Of a stretch of DNA of 64,000 bases, positions 20,079-28,877 are shown one piece after another (the first letter of the stretch is position 1; each line of letters opens with the position of its first letter). The notes under the pieces were generated by a model that was not told the DNA's origin, did no database searches, and worked only from the letters and a program-made list of their open reading frames with translations. The translations under genes were made by a program, and so were the position numbers. Location: contig NZ_JACYFR010000001.1 in assembly GCF_014837175.1 (NCBI RefSeq), positions 558,001 through 622,000 on the forward strand. Reading direction: 5' to 3'. This DNA comes from Cellulomonas sp. JH27-2. Its GTDB lineage: Bacteria; Actinomycetota; Actinomycetes; Actinomycetales; Cellulomonadaceae.

Positions 20079-20852
20079 GTGCGGGCGCTCGAGCCGGTTG
20101 CCGACGGGGTGCTCGTCGCTACGAGCCGGACCATGTCGACGACGTCGACGGTGGTGGTCCACGACGAGCGCGCGCTGCTCGTCGACCCGGCGTGGCAGCC
20201 CGACGAGCTGGCGGGCTTGGCCGCCGAGCTGGCCGGGCGTCGCTGGACCGTCGTCGCGGGGTTCGCGACGCACGCTCACCACGACCACCTGCTGTGGCAC
20301 CCGGGCTTCGGCGGGGCGCCACGGTTCGCGTCCCCGCGGACGGCCCGGCTGGCGGCCGACGACCGCGCCACGCTCGTCGCCGAGCTCGGCGACTTCCCGG
20401 AGGACCTCGTCGACCTGGTGGGCCGCGTGTCCCCGGTCGACACCATCCCGCCCGAGCACCTGCCGGGGATCGACGTGGAGCTCGTCGTGCACGACGCCCA
20501 CGCGCCGGGCCACACCGCGCTGTGGCTGCCGCGGTCGCGCGTGCTCGTCGTCGGCGACATGCTCAGCGACCTCGAGCTCCCGCTGCCGTTCGACCCCGAC
20601 GACCTGCCCGCGTACCTCGCCGGGCTGGACACCCTGGCGCCGTACGTCGCGCGGGCCGCGGTCCTGGTCCCGGGCCACGGCACGCCGACGCGCGACCCCA
20701 TGGCCCGCCTGGAGGCCGACCGCCGCTACCTGTCCGCTGTCGCCGCAGGCCGCACCCCGTCCGATCCACGCCTGTCGACACCGGACATGCAGGAGACTCA
20801 CCGCCGGATCGTCGCCATGGCCTCACCGAGCTCGACATCGTCCACGCCCTGA
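20079..20852 (+). CDS. Metallo-beta-lactamase-fold hydrolase
   Basis: 257 residues, GTG start. The metal-binding motif THAHHDH (residues 64-70), a downstream APGHT histidine, the bridging Asp in VVGDMLSD and a terminal His in VPGHGTPT give a complete MBL dinuclear site. Such proteins hydrolyse thioesters, lactones or similar bonds; substrate not predictable. 31 bp after the GlxA-type regulator, so possibly co-transcribed. Confidence 0.88.
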   Translation: MRALEPVADGVLVATSRTMSTTSTVVVHDERALLVDPAWQPDELAGLAAELAGRRWTVVAGFATHAHHDHLLWHPGFGGAPRFASPRTARLAADDRATLVAELGDFPEDLVDLVGRVSPVDTIPPEHLPGIDVELVVHDAHAPGHTALWLPRSRVLVVGDMLSDLELPLPFDPDDLPAYLAGLDTLAPYVARAAVLVPGHGTPTRDPMARLEADRRYLSAVAAGRTPSDPRLSTPDMQETHRRIVAMASPSSTSSTP

Positions 20853-20986
20853 CCCCCGCCAACCGTGAACGATGTCGATCTCGACGGCTCAGTTCCGACG
20901 CGGTGAACTCGACTTTCGCCGCGGTTCGCGGCGGGAGTCCGCGGCCAACCTCGAGCTGGGGTCGGTCGCGCACGTAGGGTGCCGGT

Positions 20987-21835
20987 ATGGCTGACGACGC
21001 GTTCGACTTCGTTCCGCTCGGTGCTGCGCCGCGGCCCGACGACGGTGAAGAGCTGGCGCGGCGGGTGCGGAGCGCGCTCCTGGACCAGGCGGCCGGGGTC
21101 ACCGACGCGTCCCCCGTTCGCGTCGCCGCGACCCTCGACGGCGCCGCGGTCCCGACGCTCGACGTCGACCTCACCGGCGTCGTCGTCGCCGGAGCCCGTA
21201 AGACCCCGCCTCCCCCGGCACCCGTCACCGCACGGTCCAGCGAGGCCGGGATCGTCGGACGGCTCCGCGTCGACGCGCACCCCGTGACGATCGAGGGGGT
21301 GCGGGTCGACCTGCAGGCCGAGGCCGAGAACCTGTCGTTCTCCTGGGTCGAAGGGGTCGACGGGTCGTTGGCCGCCCAGCTCGTCGAGCCGACCGAGCAG
21401 GACCGCGTCGTGGGGCAGGTGCGCGTCGCGGCGGCGCGCGACGAGATCGTCGCTGCTGTGCAGCGGGTCGCAGCCGACCTGGCCAAGGCACAGGGCGTGA
21501 CGCTGTCGCGGCTCGACGTCGACCTCGTCTCTCGCGGGCCGCGAGCGGCGTCCGTGGCCGTGCGGGCCCAGATCCGCAAGGGGTTCCTGTCCGCGACGGC
21601 GGAGGGCGGAGCCACGGCGACCGTCGGGACCGACCTGGTGCTGACCGTCAGCGACGTGTCCGTGACCAGCGGCAACCCACTCGTCGCCGGGATGCTCGCC
21701 GTCGCGAGCGGGAGGATCAAGGCCTACGAGGGGCGGCGCATCGACCTGGGCGCGCAGCTGCCTCCCGGCGTGCGGCTCGTCGACGTCGGGCTCGACGTGG
21801 GAGACGAGGTCGTCCTCACCGCCCGTACCGGCTGA
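20987..21835 (+). CDS. DUF2993/LmeA-like protein
   Basis: 282 residues, ATG start. No signal peptide or membrane helix is visible, only an Asp-rich N-terminus. The body alternates short beta strands with the repeated pattern VDLxG/LDVDL, and the C-terminal block (LTVSDVSVTSGNPLVAGML...) resembles the DUF2993 lipid-binding fold of LmeA, a cell-envelope protein of actinobacteria. The assignment is by overall pattern only; a Gly/Asp-rich cytosolic protein of unknown role is the alternative. Confidence 0.6.
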   Translation: MADDAFDFVPLGAAPRPDDGEELARRVRSALLDQAAGVTDASPVRVAATLDGAAVPTLDVDLTGVVVAGARKTPPPPAPVTARSSEAGIVGRLRVDAHPVTIEGVRVDLQAEAENLSFSWVEGVDGSLAAQLVEPTEQDRVVGQVRVAAARDEIVAAVQRVAADLAKAQGVTLSRLDVDLVSRGPRAASVAVRAQIRKGFLSATAEGGATATVGTDLVLTVSDVSVTSGNPLVAGMLAVASGRIKAYEGRRIDLGAQLPPGVRLVDVGLDVGDEVVLTARTG

Positions 21836-21857
21836 CGGTCAGGGCCAAGCGCGCCGA

Positions 21858-22853
21858 TCAGGGATTGACGACGCTCTGGATCTCCGCGACGGCGATCTGG
21901 GCATCGGCGGTCACCGTCTGAGCGGGAAGGTCGGTCCGGGCCGCGCTCTGCGACGACACCCAGCCCGCCGTCCACGTCGACGTCGCCATCATGGTCGTGG
22001 TCGGCAGGGCGTCGGACGCCCCTGCCAGGTAGGCCGTGGACCGGTCGAACGACAGGCACGCCGTGTCGGCGGCCGGCGCGGGATACGTCACGCCCTCGCA
22101 CGGCACGCTCGTCGCATCGTCGGCCGTCACCGCGACATCGGTCCGGTCCGCGTCGACACGGGCCCACGTCCCACCCGGGATCGAGGCGGTGACCTCGATA
22201 TGCCTCGACGCGTCCTCGAGCCACACACCGGTCTGCTTGCCGACGATCGTCCCCCCGAACCCTTTGACCTTGGGGTTCCAGTCGAGCTTGCCCGGGGGCA
22301 GGAGCTCCTTCATCGAGTCGTAGGCAGCCTTGGCGAGCACCTCGGGGTCCACCAGGATCGCTGCCGCCGGCGGGTCGTCGTTCGCGTCTACCCAGACGTA
22401 GGCGTTCGCGATCTGGTACGCCAGCGTGATGTCGCCCGGGGTGTCCAGCTGGCACATCGGGCCGTACCAGTGCCCGCCGTCGTCGTCCTTGTGATCTTCC
22501 ATCGCCTTGGGCAGGTGGCCGCCGTACGCGTAGTCGTCCATCGTGTCGGCCTCGCGTGCGGGCCCACCCGGCTTCCAATAGTCCCAGAACTCCTTGCCGG
22601 ACATTCCTGGGGTCAGCCAGCACTGCGGGCGAACCGTGACGCCGCCCGGCACGCTGTCGGTGAACGTGTGCCCGCCCGAGGTGGTGCCTGTGGAGGTGAT
22701 CGTGACGCTGATCGACCCGCCGCCGGCGGAAGGATCGACGTCGTTGTTCCCCGCAAAGCCTCCATCGGCCGACGCGGGCGTAGCAACGACGACGCCAGCG
22801 ACGCCCACCAGGGCGCCGCACAGCAGCAGGGCGGGGATGCGACTCCTCAGCAC
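21858..22853 (-). CDS. Secreted protein of unknown function
   Basis: 331 residues from GTG at 22851-22853 with GGAGG just upstream. Sec signal peptide (about residues 1-29, cleavage after ASA), then an Asn/Asp/Gly-rich N-terminus, a Trp-rich central part with paired cysteines (RPQCWLTPGM, YGPMCQLDTPG, VPCEGVT, DTACLSFDRS) suggesting two disulfides, and no membrane anchor or sortase motif. The gene overlaps the 3' end of the upstream lipoprotein gene by 7 nt, so the two probably act together at the cell surface. I do not recognise the family. Confidence 0.75.
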   Translation of the reverse strand: MLRSRIPALLLCGALVGVAGVVVATPASADGGFAGNNDVDPSAGGGSISVTITSTGTTSGGHTFTDSVPGGVTVRPQCWLTPGMSGKEFWDYWKPGGPAREADTMDDYAYGGHLPKAMEDHKDDDGGHWYGPMCQLDTPGDITLAYQIANAYVWVDANDDPPAAAILVDPEVLAKAAYDSMKELLPPGKLDWNPKVKGFGGTIVGKQTGVWLEDASRHIEVTASIPGGTWARVDADRTDVAVTADDATSVPCEGVTYPAPAADTACLSFDRSTAYLAGASDALPTTTMMATSTWTAGWVSSQSAARTDLPAQTVTADAQIAVAEIQSVVNP

Positions 22854-23506
22854 GACCCCTCCGTCTCGATCTTGTAGATGCGCCAGAAGCCGTTGGCAGG
22901 ACCCGGCGTCACTGTCACCTTCTGGCGTCGCGGCCCGAACCCGGCCTCCTTCGGCGTGTACGTACCGCTGGGATCCTTGAAGGTGGCCTGGTCGAAGTTG
23001 TCGCAGACGGTTGCGGTCGCGCTTCTGCCGTTCTTCGCGATCGCGACATCCGAGATGGTCACGTGGACCGTCCCGCCGATGTCGGCCTTGTTCTTCGCGT
23101 TGGCGGCCGCGATCTTCTTCAGCGAGGTCGCCGCATCGGTCCCGTACAGCTCGGAGACCCCAGGGCTGACCTTGTTGGTGGTCAGCGTGCGCCAGTACTC
23201 GGTCTCGTAGCGGGCCAACGAGTTGTAGGCGTCGGCAGCGGCGCCTGTCAGGCCAGGGACGTCGGCGAACACGATTCCGAGCTTCGGGTCCGAGAGGTCC
23301 TGGGCGCCGCGCTGTGCGGGCGCCCCCGACGATGTGGCCGTGGTGGGCGTCGCTGCCGGCGTCGCGCCCTGGGTGGGCGTGGCGGCCGCGGAGGTCGCTT
23401 TCGTCGGCAGGACGCTCGGCCCGACGTCGGCCTTGCTGGCCGCCGAGCACGACGCGAGCGCGAGCGCGCACATGCCGGACAGCGCGACAACACCTGCCCG
23501 CCGCAT
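22847..23506 (-). CDS. Lipoprotein of unknown function
   Basis: 219 residues, ATG at 23504-23506 with GGAGGT 4 nt upstream. A lipoprotein signal peptide ends in the lipobox LASC. A Thr/Ala/Pro-rich linker (about residues 25-65) precedes a globular domain with the look of an NTF2/cystatin-like fold (YNSLARYETEYWRTL near its start, FWRIYKIETEGSC at the end). Followed at once by the secreted protein gene. Function unknown. Confidence 0.78.
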   Translation of the reverse strand: MRRAGVVALSGMCALALASCSAASKADVGPSVLPTKATSAAATPTQGATPAATPTTATSSGAPAQRGAQDLSDPKLGIVFADVPGLTGAAADAYNSLARYETEYWRTLTTNKVSPGVSELYGTDAATSLKKIAAANAKNKADIGGTVHVTISDVAIAKNGRSATATVCDNFDQATFKDPSGTYTPKEAGFGPRRQKVTVTPGPANGFWRIYKIETEGSC

Positions 23507-23598
23507 CTGCACCTCCGTGGTGTCCACCATGTCTGCGGCCCACGGTACCGACCATTCCGGGAGGAATGCACGCCGGGACCCAGCGCCGCAGCGGGTGA

Positions 23599-26064
23599 TC
23601 ACACGGGCCGCAGCGCGCCCACCAGGTCGTTCGCGGTGCGCAGCACCGGCCGCTCGGCGAGCGCCTCGGCCAGCCCACGGACCGCGGTGCGCACGTGCAG
23701 CCGCGCCGATGCACCGGCCGGCAGGGTGACGAGCGCGTCGCTGACCTGCGCCGCCGGGTCGAGCCGGTCGACGTGGAGCGTGAGGTCGCGGACCAGCGAG
23801 CGCGCGACGACGGTCACGACGTACCCGTCGGCGACCGCCTCGACCGAGGCGTCGAACGGCGCGGGCTCCACGTGCAGGTCGACGTCCTCCACGAACGCGT
23901 GCACGGTCCGCACGTCGCCCAGCTCGGCGACGAGCACCTCGTCGGCCGCGTCGACCGGCACCGCCACCTCGTCGGGCAGCGCCACGAGCGCGACCGCACG
24001 CGCACCGGCGGACGCGTCCAGCGACGCCGACGCGAGCACCGTCCCGTCCAGCCGCTCGCGCCGCACCTCGACCGTCCCGGTCCACGGCAGCGCGGTGTCG
24101 TTGACCGCCGCGACCACCAGCCCGGACGGCCGGGACTGCACGGTCAGGAGCCGGTCGGCGTACGCCGCGCGCAGAGCCCACCACAGCGGCTTGGGCCGCT
24201 CGTCGCCGTCGACCGCCGCCCACGACGTCACGGGCCAGCAGTCGTTGAGCTGCCACACGATCGACCCGGCCGTGCGCGGCCACCAGGAGCGGTAGTGCGT
24301 GATGGCGGAGGAGACCGCGCGCGCCTGGTTGAGCTGCGTGGCCCAGTGCCAGTCGGTGAAGTCGTCGGGCACGCCCAGGTGCGGCTCGAGTCCGCGGTCG
24401 AGCTTGCCGTTGCCGTCGTCGGCCTTCTGGTGCAGGAGCCAGACGGCGTCGTCCTTGGCCAGCGGCGCGCCGTCGGCGTTGCGGACCGCACGCTCGAGCG
24501 TCGCCCACGTGGGGGGACCCTGGAACCCGAACTCGCTGCTGAAGCGCGGGACGTCGTCGCGGTAGTGCGTGTAGTCGATGCGGTTCCACACCTCCCACTG
24601 GTGGTGGGTGCCGTGGTCGGGGTCGTTGGGGTGCACGACCTGCGGGTCCTGGCGCGGCGAGAACGGGCTGCCAGCGGAGTACGGCGTGGCCGGCGAGAGC
24701 TCGGCGACGATCGACGGGAACAGGTCGTAGTAGTAGCCCGCGCCCCAGGTCAGGTCGCCCAGTTCGTCCTTCCAGCCCCAGTCCTCGTGGCCCCAGATGT
24801 TCTCGTTGCCGCCGTTCCACAGCACCAGGGACGCATGCGACGCGAGCCGCGTGACGTTCTCGCGGGCCTCGGCCTCGAGCTCGCTGCGCAGCGGCTCCTC
24901 CTCCGGGTAGGCGAAGCACGCGAGCAGGAAGTCCTGCCACACCATGACGCCGCGCTCGTCGCACACGTCGTAGAAGTCGTCGGACTCGTAGATGCCGCCG
25001 CCCCACACGCGCAGCAGGTTGAGGTTGGCGTCGAGCGCCTGGTCGACACGGCGCGCCAGGCGCTCGCGCGTGATGCGGGTCAGGAGGTGGTCGTCGGGGA
25101 TCCAGTTCGCGCCCTTGACGAACACGGGCTGCCCATTGACCACGAACGTGAAGGCGGTGCCGTGCTCGTCGTCGGACGTGTCCACCTCGACGGTCCGCAG
25201 GCCGATGCGGCGCTGCCACTCGTCCAGACCGTCGAGCTCGACGCGCAGGTCGTACAGCGGGTGGTCGCCGTAGCCGTGCGGCCACCAGAGCTTCGGGTCG
25301 TCGACGACGACGGACAGGACGACGGACGACGCAGCTGCCGGCACCTCGCCGCGGACGTGCTGGTCGCCGACGCTGACGGTGACGGGCAGCGCGGCCGCGT
25401 CCTCCAGACCCGACCGCTCCACGTCCACGTGCACGGACACCGTCGCGGCACCGTCGATCGTCACGACTGGCCGCACCGAGGCGAGCCTGGCCGTGCGCCA
25501 ACGCTCCAGGCGGACCGGCTTCCAGATCCCGGCCGTCTGCAGGTCCGGCCCCCAGTCCCAGCCGAAGCTGCACGCCATCTTGCGGACCATGTTGAGGGGG
25601 TGGGCGTACGCGCCGGGCCGGGCGCCGAGACGCTCGCGCTCGGCCTCGGCGGTCTCGAGCGCGGACCGGAACAGGACCGTCAGGGCCTGCTCCGCTCCCG
25701 TCACCAGCGACCGAACGTCGAACCGGTAGCCGCGGTGCATGTTGGCCGTGCTGCCGATCAGCGCGCCGTCCAGGCTGATCTCGGCGACGGTGTCCAGGCC
25801 GTCGAAGACCAGGTCGACGCGCTCGTCGTCGGCCGCGGGCTGGGCTGCGAACGTCGTCGCGTAGAGCCACTGCGCGCGGTGCGCCCAGACCAGCTCGTTC
25901 TCACCCAGGTCGACGTACGGGTCCTCGATGAGCCCGGCGGCGAGCAGGTCGGTGTGCGCGGTGCCGGGCACCTGGGCGTCGATCGTGCGACCGGCGACGT
26001 GGTCGGGCACGGGGCCGCCGGCCGCACGCAGGGTCCAGCCGTCGTGCAGGGTGGTGCGGTTCAT
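23599..26064 (-). CDS. GH2 beta-mannosidase
   Basis: 821 residues from ATG at 26062-26064. GH2 architecture: sugar-binding N-terminal jelly roll, immunoglobulin-like domain, TIM-barrel, then C-terminal beta domains. The acid/base is Glu421 in WNGGNEN and the nucleophile Glu511 in FSSEFGFQGPP; the NWIPDDH and RVWGGGIYESDDFYDVCDE motifs are those of beta-mannosidases. There is no signal peptide, so it hydrolyses imported manno-oligosaccharides in the cytoplasm. It is divergent from a ROK regulator, with two inverted repeats in the shared promoter region. Confidence 0.95.
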   Translation of the reverse strand: MNRTTLHDGWTLRAAGGPVPDHVAGRTIDAQVPGTAHTDLLAAGLIEDPYVDLGENELVWAHRAQWLYATTFAAQPAADDERVDLVFDGLDTVAEISLDGALIGSTANMHRGYRFDVRSLVTGAEQALTVLFRSALETAEAERERLGARPGAYAHPLNMVRKMACSFGWDWGPDLQTAGIWKPVRLERWRTARLASVRPVVTIDGAATVSVHVDVERSGLEDAAALPVTVSVGDQHVRGEVPAAASSVVLSVVVDDPKLWWPHGYGDHPLYDLRVELDGLDEWQRRIGLRTVEVDTSDDEHGTAFTFVVNGQPVFVKGANWIPDDHLLTRITRERLARRVDQALDANLNLLRVWGGGIYESDDFYDVCDERGVMVWQDFLLACFAYPEEEPLRSELEAEARENVTRLASHASLVLWNGGNENIWGHEDWGWKDELGDLTWGAGYYYDLFPSIVAELSPATPYSAGSPFSPRQDPQVVHPNDPDHGTHHQWEVWNRIDYTHYRDDVPRFSSEFGFQGPPTWATLERAVRNADGAPLAKDDAVWLLHQKADDGNGKLDRGLEPHLGVPDDFTDWHWATQLNQARAVSSAITHYRSWWPRTAGSIVWQLNDCWPVTSWAAVDGDERPKPLWWALRAAYADRLLTVQSRPSGLVVAAVNDTALPWTGTVEVRRERLDGTVLASASLDASAGARAVALVALPDEVAVPVDAADEVLVAELGDVRTVHAFVEDVDLHVEPAPFDASVEAVADGYVVTVVARSLVRDLTLHVDRLDPAAQVSDALVTLPAGASARLHVRTAVRGLAEALAERPVLRTANDLVGALRPV

Positions 26065-26150
26065 GGTCACAGCTCCGTTGCGCGTGAGGTGGCCCGGCCG
26101 CGAGCCCGTCGTCGACATCATCGTCAGTCGTTGTCGGCAGCCAGTCAGCA

Positions 26151-26181
26151 GGTAGGGACCGAGTCGGTCCCGACCCCTACC
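26151..26181. promoter_or_regulatory. Nested inverted repeat in the beta-mannosidase promoter region
   Basis: An inner perfect repeat GGGACC-N5-GGTCCC (26155-26171) lies within an outer GGTAGGG/CCCTACC pairing. It is about 90 bp upstream of the beta-mannosidase start; operator or 5'-leader hairpin. Confidence 0.4.
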
Positions 26182-26204
26182 GGCATTCTTAGATCGGTGG
26201 CTAA

Positions 26205-26216
26205 AGTTAGTCAACT
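26205..26216. promoter_or_regulatory. Candidate ROK operator
   Basis: AGTTAGTCAACT is a 4-4-4 inverted repeat with AGTT half-sites, as seen in operators of XylR-type ROK repressors. It lies in the AT-rich part of the divergent promoter region. Confidence 0.4.
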
Positions 26217-26384
26217 CTTCGGTGGCATCCCGGGCGATCGGTTGCGCACCGGCTACCGTGAGCAGCACCGGGTGCGACGCCGGACCCGGACGCTCACGCA
26301 GGTCACCGGCACGGGCGTGGACATGGGCAGCACTGGCAGGGCCAGGCCGACGACGTCGTCGTCGGCCTCGACGTAGGAGGACCG

Positions 26385-27599
26385 ATGAGCTCCGGACCGG
26401 CACCGGTCACCCACGCGACATCGAGCGCGGCCGTGCTCGACGTGATCAGAGGCGCCGGCATCATCAGCCGCGTCGACCTCACGCGCGCCACCGGCCTGAC
26501 GGGCGCCACCATCTCGACCGTCGTGCGCCGCCTCATCGACAACGGCCTGGTGCTCGAGACGGGGCGCGCCGAGTCGACCGGCGGCAAGCCGGCGGTGCTG
26601 CTGTCCCTCGACCCCGACGCGCGCTACGCCGTGGGCGTGCACCTCGACCATGCGGGCATCACCTACGTCCTGGCCAACCTGGGCGGGGCCATCGTCGGGC
26701 GTTGGCGGCGCCCCGGCGCCGGCACGGACGCACCCGACGTGGTCGTCGCGCGGATCGCCGCCGAGGTCACGACCCTCGTCGCGCAGACGGGCGTCGATCC
26801 GGACCGCATCGTCGGGTTGGGCGTCGTGTCACCCGGACCATTGACGGGCTCCGCGGGCATGAGCCTGACGCCGCCCGTCATGCAGGCATGGACCGACTTC
26901 CCGGTCCCCGAGGCGCTGGGTGCCGCCACCGGCATGCCCGTCATGCTCGAGAACGACGCGACCGCGGCGGCCGTCGGCGAGTACTGGGCCACGTCCCACG
27001 AGGCCAGCGCCTGCTTCGCGACCCTCTACATGGGCACGGGCATCGGTGCGGGGATCATGGCGAACGGCGACATCTTCCGCGGCGCGAGCGGCAACACCGG
27101 CGAGATCGGGCACATCTGCGTCGACATCGACGGACCGGCGTGCTGGTGCGGGGGGCAGGGCTGCATCGAAGCGCTGGCGGGCCCAGCGGCCTCCGTCGCA
27201 GCAGCCCGCGACGCCGGCGTCGACCTGCCGGGGATCGGCACGGCCGAGGACTTCGCCGCCCTCACGCGTGCTGCCCTGGCCGGCCCCGGACCGGCCGCGG
27301 ACATCGTCGCGCGATCCGCCCGGTACGTCGCACTGGCCGCGCAGGCGCTCGCCAACATCCTGGACCTCGACCGCGTGGTGCTCACCGGCCCGTCGTTCGC
27401 CTACGCCGCCTCGCTGTACGTCCCGGCCGTCCGCGCCCAGCTCGACCGTGCCTTCTTCTCCCGCAGCAGCCACCCCATCGACGTCGTCATCTCGGCCCAC
27501 GCCGCGGAGGCAGCGGCCGTCGGGGGTGCGGCGCTGGTCCTGCAGAGCGAGCTGGCCCCGCGCGCCTCGTCGGCCCGCGTCCCGTCGCGCGCCCGCTGA
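26385..27599 (+). CDS. ROK-family transcriptional regulator
   Basis: 404 residues, ATG with GGAGGA upstream. An N-terminal winged helix (RVDLTRATGLTGATISTVVRRLIDNGLVLETG) is followed by the ROK sugar-binding domain with zinc motif GHICVDIDGPACWCGGQGCIEALA and ENDATAAAVGEY. It most likely senses a mannoside or derived sugar and represses the divergent beta-mannosidase gene and itself. Confidence 0.94.
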   Translation: MSSGPAPVTHATSSAAVLDVIRGAGIISRVDLTRATGLTGATISTVVRRLIDNGLVLETGRAESTGGKPAVLLSLDPDARYAVGVHLDHAGITYVLANLGGAIVGRWRRPGAGTDAPDVVVARIAAEVTTLVAQTGVDPDRIVGLGVVSPGPLTGSAGMSLTPPVMQAWTDFPVPEALGAATGMPVMLENDATAAAVGEYWATSHEASACFATLYMGTGIGAGIMANGDIFRGASGNTGEIGHICVDIDGPACWCGGQGCIEALAGPAASVAAARDAGVDLPGIGTAEDFAALTRAALAGPGPAADIVARSARYVALAAQALANILDLDRVVLTGPSFAYAASLYVPAVRAQLDRAFFSRSSHPIDVVISAHAAEAAAVGGAALVLQSELAPRASSARVPSRAR

Positions 27600-27608
27600 C
27601 CGCAGGCA

Positions 27609-27678
27609 CCGAGACAGGCGTCTGGCGGCGAGACAGACCTTTGCAGAGGTCTGTCTCGCCGCCAACGGTCTGTCTCGG
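27609..27678. repeat. GAGACAG palindromic element, copy 1
   Basis: A perfect 17-bp stem (27624-27640 with 27647-27663) with a TTGCAG loop lies inside an outer 9-bp pairing CCGAGACAG/CTGTCTCGG. The heptamer GAGACAG or its complement appears four times. Located between the convergent ROK and binding-protein genes, where it can terminate both. A second copy lies at 31508-31579. Confidence 0.85.
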
Positions 27679-27684
27679 TGAGGG

Positions 27685-28857
27685 TCAGCTCCCCAGGCCG
27701 ATGGACGGGTCCAGGAAGTCGTTGGTGAACAGGTCGGTCGCCTTCAGGCCCGCGGCCGGCGCCGTGCCGTTCTTGGTCAGGATCGGCGTGGTGATGTCGA
27801 GGATCTTCTGCACGCGTGCCTCGTCGAAGTCGCCGAGCTCGTCGTTCGTCCCGTTGCTCACCAGACCCAGCGAGACCTGCTCCTTGGCCGAGCTGGCCGC
27901 CTCCCCCGCCGGGTAGACCCAACCCGTGTTGTACTCCTCGACGGCCTTGACGATCAGGGCGTTGGCGGCCGTCGGGTCGGCGAAGAAGTCGGCCGTCGAC
28001 TGCTGCACCACGGGGATCAGCTTCTTCAGGCACGCAGACTGCTTGCTGACGTCGTCGGACCGCACGGACAGCGCGACGGCGTACAGCGGGTAACCCGTGT
28101 CGGCGATGAGCTGGTAGTCGACCGGCTTGCCCCACTCCTTGATCTCGTTCTGGTAGACGTACGGCTCAACGGTGGCGAAGCCCTGCTGCCCGTCCTTGCC
28201 CTTCGCGGCGACGAAGTTGGCGGGCGTGCCGTCGTAGCCGCCGTCGGTGTGGTCCTTGCGCAGCTGACCGGACCCGACGAGGTAGTCCATCCACGTGGCG
28301 CCGTTGAAGTACCGCACCACGGCGTCGGTCTTGCCCAGGTCGGCGATGGTCTTCACGTCGGGGTACGTCGCCGGGTCCCACATCACCATCCACGGCGCCT
28401 TCTCGAACGTCGCGAAGACGGCCGTCGTCGGCATGGCCTGCGAGTTCTGGATCGCCTCATCGGTGTTCACCCAGCCCAGCAGGATGTCCTTGTCCGTGTA
28501 CATCTGCGCCGGGACGGCCGTGTAGCCGATGGCCGGGCCGCCCGCGCGAATCTCGACGTTCACGCCGGTGGGCTGCCCCTTCGAGTACAGCGAGCCGCTG
28601 ATCGTCTTCTGCTGCGCGTCGATCTTCGCGTCCGGGCCGAGGAGCTCGAACAGCCCGCCCTGCTCCGACTGCGGGTTCCAGTCGGTCTGGACGACGACGG
28701 TCGCGGGGCAGACGTCGGCGAGGTTCACCGACCCGGCGGCGGCGGCCGTGGTGCCGGAGGCGGCGGGCTCTGCGGCGTCGCCGCTCGAGCAGGCGGCGAG
28801 TGCGAGGCTGAGGGCGGCGGCCGCGGCAGCGCCGGCGGCGAGGCGTCGGGTGGTCAT
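27685..28857 (-). CDS. ABC substrate-binding lipoprotein of the urea-carboxylase-region type
   Basis: 390 residues from ATG at 28855-28857, AAGGAG ribosome site. Lipoprotein signal with lipobox LAAC, then a type II periplasmic-binding fold starting VVVQTDWNPQSEQGGLFELLG. This opening and the company of flavin reductase and DUF1989 genes match binding proteins found in urea/guanidine carboxylase loci. No permease or ATPase gene accompanies it here, so it is an orphan that must use a transporter elsewhere. Ligand probably a small amine or urea-like compound, by context only. Confidence 0.8.
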   Translation of the reverse strand: MTTRRLAAGAAAAAALSLALAACSSGDAAEPAASGTTAAAAGSVNLADVCPATVVVQTDWNPQSEQGGLFELLGPDAKIDAQQKTISGSLYSKGQPTGVNVEIRAGGPAIGYTAVPAQMYTDKDILLGWVNTDEAIQNSQAMPTTAVFATFEKAPWMVMWDPATYPDVKTIADLGKTDAVVRYFNGATWMDYLVGSGQLRKDHTDGGYDGTPANFVAAKGKDGQQGFATVEPYVYQNEIKEWGKPVDYQLIADTGYPLYAVALSVRSDDVSKQSACLKKLIPVVQQSTADFFADPTAANALIVKAVEEYNTGWVYPAGEAASSAKEQVSLGLVSNGTNDELGDFDEARVQKILDITTPILTKNGTAPAAGLKATDLFTNDFLDPSIGLGS

Positions 28858-28877
28858 GGTGGTCTCCTTGGTGGGGG

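Larger units (their letters stand above)
26065..26384. other. Divergent promoter region, beta-mannosidase/ROK
   Basis: 320 bp without a gene. It contains a nested inverted repeat (26151-26181), an AT-richer core with AGTTAGTCAACT (26205-26216), and a good GGAGGA ribosome site before the ROK start. Confidence 0.6.

Noticed and set aside
23695-26376. 893-residue plus-strand open frame
   Set aside because: Antisense of the GH2 beta-mannosidase; same compositional artefact.
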